Origin: an uncultured Bifidobacterium sp.
GTDB taxonomy: Bacteria; Actinomycetota; Actinomycetes; Actinomycetales; Bifidobacteriaceae
Length of the DNA stretch: 6,985 bases
NCBI RefSeq assembly: GCF_959020145.1
Contig: NZ_CAUEQY010000048.1
Coordinates: 1 to 6,985 of the forward strand
Reading direction: 5' to 3'
The position numbers and the translations under genes were made by a program. Each line of letters starts with the position of its first letter. Within the stretch, counting starts at the first letter, position 1. Positions 4,950 to 6,985 of this stretch are shown here, piece after piece. A model generated the notes under the pieces. The model saw only the letters and a program-made list of their open reading frames with translations, ran no database searches and was not told where the DNA came from.

Positions 4950-5456
4950 TCAGGCGGTGGCGGCGATTTGCCCGCGCAGTTCGGCGTTCGCGCGCTCCAG
5001 TTCGTCGATACGGCGTGCCTGCTGTTTGATGATGATGCTCGCGGTTCCCACGTCGATACCGTCGTCGCCTTGCGCTTTGACGGGAATATGTTCCATCGTC
5101 CTGTTGGTGATGCTATCGAGGTTGCGCCTCATCACGAACGCATGCTCATACCGGTTGACGAGTTGCGCGATGATCTCGCTGTCGCTCATGTTGCCGCTGC
5201 CGGTCACGGATTTGATGGCCGACGTTTTCCAACGATCCACACACCGTTCGATGCGCTTGTATCCGATGAGATCCGGCGGAAGTCCCGCTTCCCGGAAGAT
5301 TTTGGTTGGCGATTCGCCTGTCAAGTAGCGGATGGTGCACACTTGCTTGAACGAATCGGCGTAGGTGATGCGATTGCGCGTTACGTTGGCGACCGCTGGC
5401 AGTCCGCGCAATAGTTGGATTTCCTCGTCGCTGAATGCTCCCCCGCCTCGTGCCAT
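4950..5456 (-). CDS. Orphan helix-turn-helix protein, transposase OrfA-like
   Basis: A 168-residue cytosolic protein. Residues 7-30 (AFSDEEIQLLRGLPAVANVTRNRI) and 31-82 (TYADSFKQVCTIRYLTGESPTKIFREAGLPPDLIGYKRIERCVDRWK) match the pattern of HTH proteins often encoded beside IS3-type transposases: an F-S-x-E-E start, T-x-x-F-K, G-x-S-P-x-x-I-F-x-E-A-G, then a G-x-x-R-I recognition helix. The C-terminus (about 137-166) is a probable coiled coil (IIIKQQARRIDELERANAEL), also typical of OrfA-like proteins. DNA binding and dimerisation are therefore inferred. The frame is open up to 5603, but the ATG at 5456 has GGAAAGG (5464-5470) upstream and a sensible N-terminus. No integrase-core OrfB or terminal repeats are found: downstream lies repeat array 2. 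It may be a relic or a retained regulator. Confidence 0.75.
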   Translation of the reverse strand: MARGGGAFSDEEIQLLRGLPAVANVTRNRITYADSFKQVCTIRYLTGESPTKIFREAGLPPDLIGYKRIERCVDRWKTSAIKSVTGSGNMSDSEIIAQLVNRYEHAFVMRRNLDSITNRTMEHIPVKAQGDDGIDVGTASIIIKQQARRIDELERANAELRGQIAATA

Positions 5457-5709
5457 GACACCCGCCTTTCCACTGTTTTCATGGATGTGCTTGCGATTGT
5501 AGGGTGCCATTGTCGTGAGATGCCCCCACCTGCAACCCCTGCATGATTGCTTTGTTTGACGCATGTTTTGATGCCTGTTTTGCCACTTGCGGATGTTTTT
5601 CATGCCGGATTTCGCCGTTTGATACCGGATTTCACCCGCTTCGATCCCGTATTGCCCCGTGCAAAACCTTCACCCCTAAAAAGTATGGAAAGGCACGAAA
5701 AGACACGAA
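5457..5709. other. Spacer upstream of the HTH gene with degenerate short repeats
   Basis: No gene is supported here. On the minus strand TACAAT (5496-5501), about 40 bp before the HTH start, resembles a -10 box, but no good -35 is spaced from it. Degenerate repeats are visible on the plus strand: CCGGATTTCGCC (5605-5616), CCGGATTTCACC (5625-5636) and a weaker third (5643-5658), plus TTTGACGC, TTTGATGC and TTTGATAC words at 5555, 5567 and 5618. They may be regulator sites or decayed sequence. Confidence 0.4.
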
Positions 5710-5761
5710 AAGCGGGCATCCACGGATGGTTTCCGCGAATGCCCGCTTATTTCGTTTTTTT
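5710..5761. terminator. Bidirectional rho-independent terminator
   Basis: AAGCGGGCAT (5710-5719) and ATGCCCGCTT (5739-5748) form a perfect 10-bp stem with an inner CGG/CCG extension. Seven T residues follow on the plus strand (5755-5761). On the minus strand the stem runs into a T-rich TTCGTGTCTTTT. It lies about 40 bp beyond the pilin stop and so most likely ends the minus-strand pilin transcript, separating it from the HTH gene. Confidence 0.85.
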
Positions 5762-5790
5762 CGCTTATTGTTTCAGCGATTGAGCGCGTA

Positions 5791-6985
5791 TCAGCGCACG
5801 CGCTGGCGCGACTTGAGTGCGACGGTAACGCCGGCACCTGCCACGAGCAGCGCCACCACGGTGAAGAGGGTCGTGCCCGCAGCACCGGTGAGCGGCAGCT
5901 GGGTGACGTTCTTCACGTTCTTGACCTGGTATTTATCGGAAGACTCCTTCGGAGCCAGGCCCCACACATCCGTACCCTTGAACTTGACCTCACCATTCTC
6001 AATGATGACATTGAACTTGGCCTTGAGGCTCTGCTGGAAGCCATTCGGAACCGTGGTTTCGTTGACTTCGTAGGTGCCATCTGCAAGACCCTTGAAGGTC
6101 ACTGTGCCGGTCTTGTCAGAGGTGGCGGTGAACGAACCATCCACACCCGGAACGCGGATCGTGAACGTAGCACCGGCCAGCGGATTGCCTTGAGCGTCGG
6201 TCTTGGTAAAGGAGAACCCGCTATTGGTGATGGTAGTGCTGTCAGTAGCTTCAGCACCATTGTCGGAGAGCACGACCGCGTTAGTCACGGCCTTGCTGCC
6301 AGAGGCTCCCGCTTCAGTAACCTTGGCAGCATAGGTCACAGTAATGAGTGCACCTGCGGTCTGCTTCTGGATGGAACTGATGGTGACGGTGAAGGTGCCA
6401 TTCTTGTTTTGGGCCACGGTGTAATCCGTACCCTTGTTCAGGCTCTTATCGCCGACCGTCACCTTAAGGGAATCGAAATCCACAGTCTGGCCCGCAGACG
6501 GGGTATCCGTGTAGGTGTAGCCGTAATCGCTGTAGTACTGCGTGTTCTGCGGCACCTTGCTCGTAATGGTGTATGTCACTTTCTGGCCAACGGAAGCGGT
6601 GATGACGTCCTCTCCATTCACCTTCTTGGTCACGGCAGTGGTCTGGTTCTTAATGGCCACAGTTGCCTCAGTGAGCGGATTCAGCACGCCATCCTTAACG
6701 TTACCGGAGCCAACGAGGATTGCGATAGACGGAGTGGCAGCTCCATTGGTGCCAACCGAGTAATCCGCGTCCACAAACAGGTACAGGCCTGCAGGGAGCG
6801 TCACAGTAGCGGAAGTGCCATTAGCGGCAGCACCCAAATCAACCTCTTCTGCGGTACCAAGCTTGTCAGTCGTGGTCTTCAGCGATTCCACAAACTTACG
6901 GGAAGCGCTATTATTCCATGCACCATCTGCAGAATTGTCCACAGACAGCACGCCTTCGGCGAGCGCCCAAGCCATCAGATCGCCG
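5791..6985 (-). CDS. Sortase-anchored pilin subunit with isopeptide domains, C-terminal part (5' end beyond window)
   Basis: At least 394 residues are visible, numbered here from the internal Met at 6975. The frame stays open to the right edge, so the signal peptide lies outside. Residues 1-112 end in ATVAIKNQ, where pilins usually carry the VYPKN pilin motif. Residues 113-252 resemble a D2-type fimbrial isopeptide domain (TKKVNG near 116-121, closing NAVVLSDNG at 232-240). Residues 253-357 are a CnaB/SpaA-type domain with FTKTDAQGNPLAGATF and the YEVNETTVPNGF E-box (302-313). LPLTG (360-364), a hydrophobic helix (about 366-387) and a KSRQRVR tail form a class C cell-wall sorting signal. The protein should be polymerised by a pilin sortase into a fimbrial shaft or minor subunit and anchored to the wall. 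No sortase gene follows: a terminator does. Any sortase must be upstream, outside the window, or elsewhere. Confidence 0.92.
   Translation of the reverse strand, partial: GDLMAWALAEGVLSVDNSADGAWNNSASRKFVESLKTTTDKLGTAEEVDLGAAANGTSATVTLPAGLYLFVDADYSVGTNGAATPSIAILVGSGNVKDGVLNPLTEATVAIKNQTTAVTKKVNGEDVITASVGQKVTYTITSKVPQNTQYYSDYGYTYTDTPSAGQTVDFDSLKVTVGDKSLNKGTDYTVAQNKNGTFTVTISSIQKQTAGALITVTYAAKVTEAGASGSKAVTNAVVLSDNGAEATDSTTITNSGFSFTKTDAQGNPLAGATFTIRVPGVDGSFTATSDKTGTVTFKGLADGTYEVNETTVPNGFQQSLKAKFNVIIENGEVKFKGTDVWGLAPKESSDKYQVKNVKNVTQLPLTGAAGTTLFTVVALLVAGAGVTVALKSRQRVR

Noticed and set aside
4950..5603. Longer HTH protein starting at 5603
   Set aside because: The extra 49 residues look like translated spacer (Lys/Arg/His-rich), whereas the ATG at 5456 has a purine-rich ribosome site and begins at the family's conserved N-terminus.

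Overview
The window looks like a chromosomal segment of a high-GC Gram-positive bacterium, most probably a Bifidobacterium. This rests on the moderately high GC content, a TPP-riboswitch-led thiamine operon with a short Zn-site-free ThiF, a CycA-type permease, an LPxTG-anchored pilin with isopeptide domains, and intergenic repeat families whose fortuitous translations (CPFLVNRT and LAYIWQ peptides) I associate with bifidobacterial hypothetical proteins. The genus call is an inference from recall, not a computed match.

Layout. Positions 1-134 (minus) hold the N-terminus of an aldo/keto reductase running off the left edge. Diverging from it is the thiazole-synthesis unit on the plus strand: a TPP riboswitch (about 243-332), a leader with two perfect hairpins and a candidate terminator (418-447), a four-unit 51-bp-period array of 24-bp dyad repeats (463-639), then thiS (689-883), thiF (1011-1724) and thiG (1807-2721). 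ThiF adenylates the C-terminal Gly-Gly of ThiS, ThiS carries sulfur as a thiocarboxylate, and ThiG uses it with deoxyxylulose phosphate and dehydroglycine to make the thiazole phosphate of thiamine. No source of dehydroglycine (thiO or thiH) is in the window. A 20-bp-arm hairpin (2768-2820) separates thiG from the convergent amino acid permease (2848-4362, minus).

Positions 4363-4949 are non-coding and repeat-rich: a second repeat family arranged as two direct plus two inverted copies at a 42-bp period (4531-4710), a short perfect palindrome, and a second four-unit copy of the 51-bp array (4747-4923). Next on the minus strand come an orphan helix-turn-helix protein of the transposase-OrfA kind (4950-5456), a spacer, a bidirectional terminator (5710-5761), and the C-terminal part of a sortase-anchored pilin (5791 to the right edge).

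The most unusual content is the repeat architecture. There are two separate arrays of the same 24-bp dyad, each with exactly four units and 27-bp spacers, one inside a riboswitch-controlled leader and one beside an orphan HTH gene. A distinct 42-bp-period family with inverted symmetry lies next to the second array. They superficially resemble CRISPR arrays, but the details argue for protein-binding or RNA-hairpin repeats that spread by tandem duplication.
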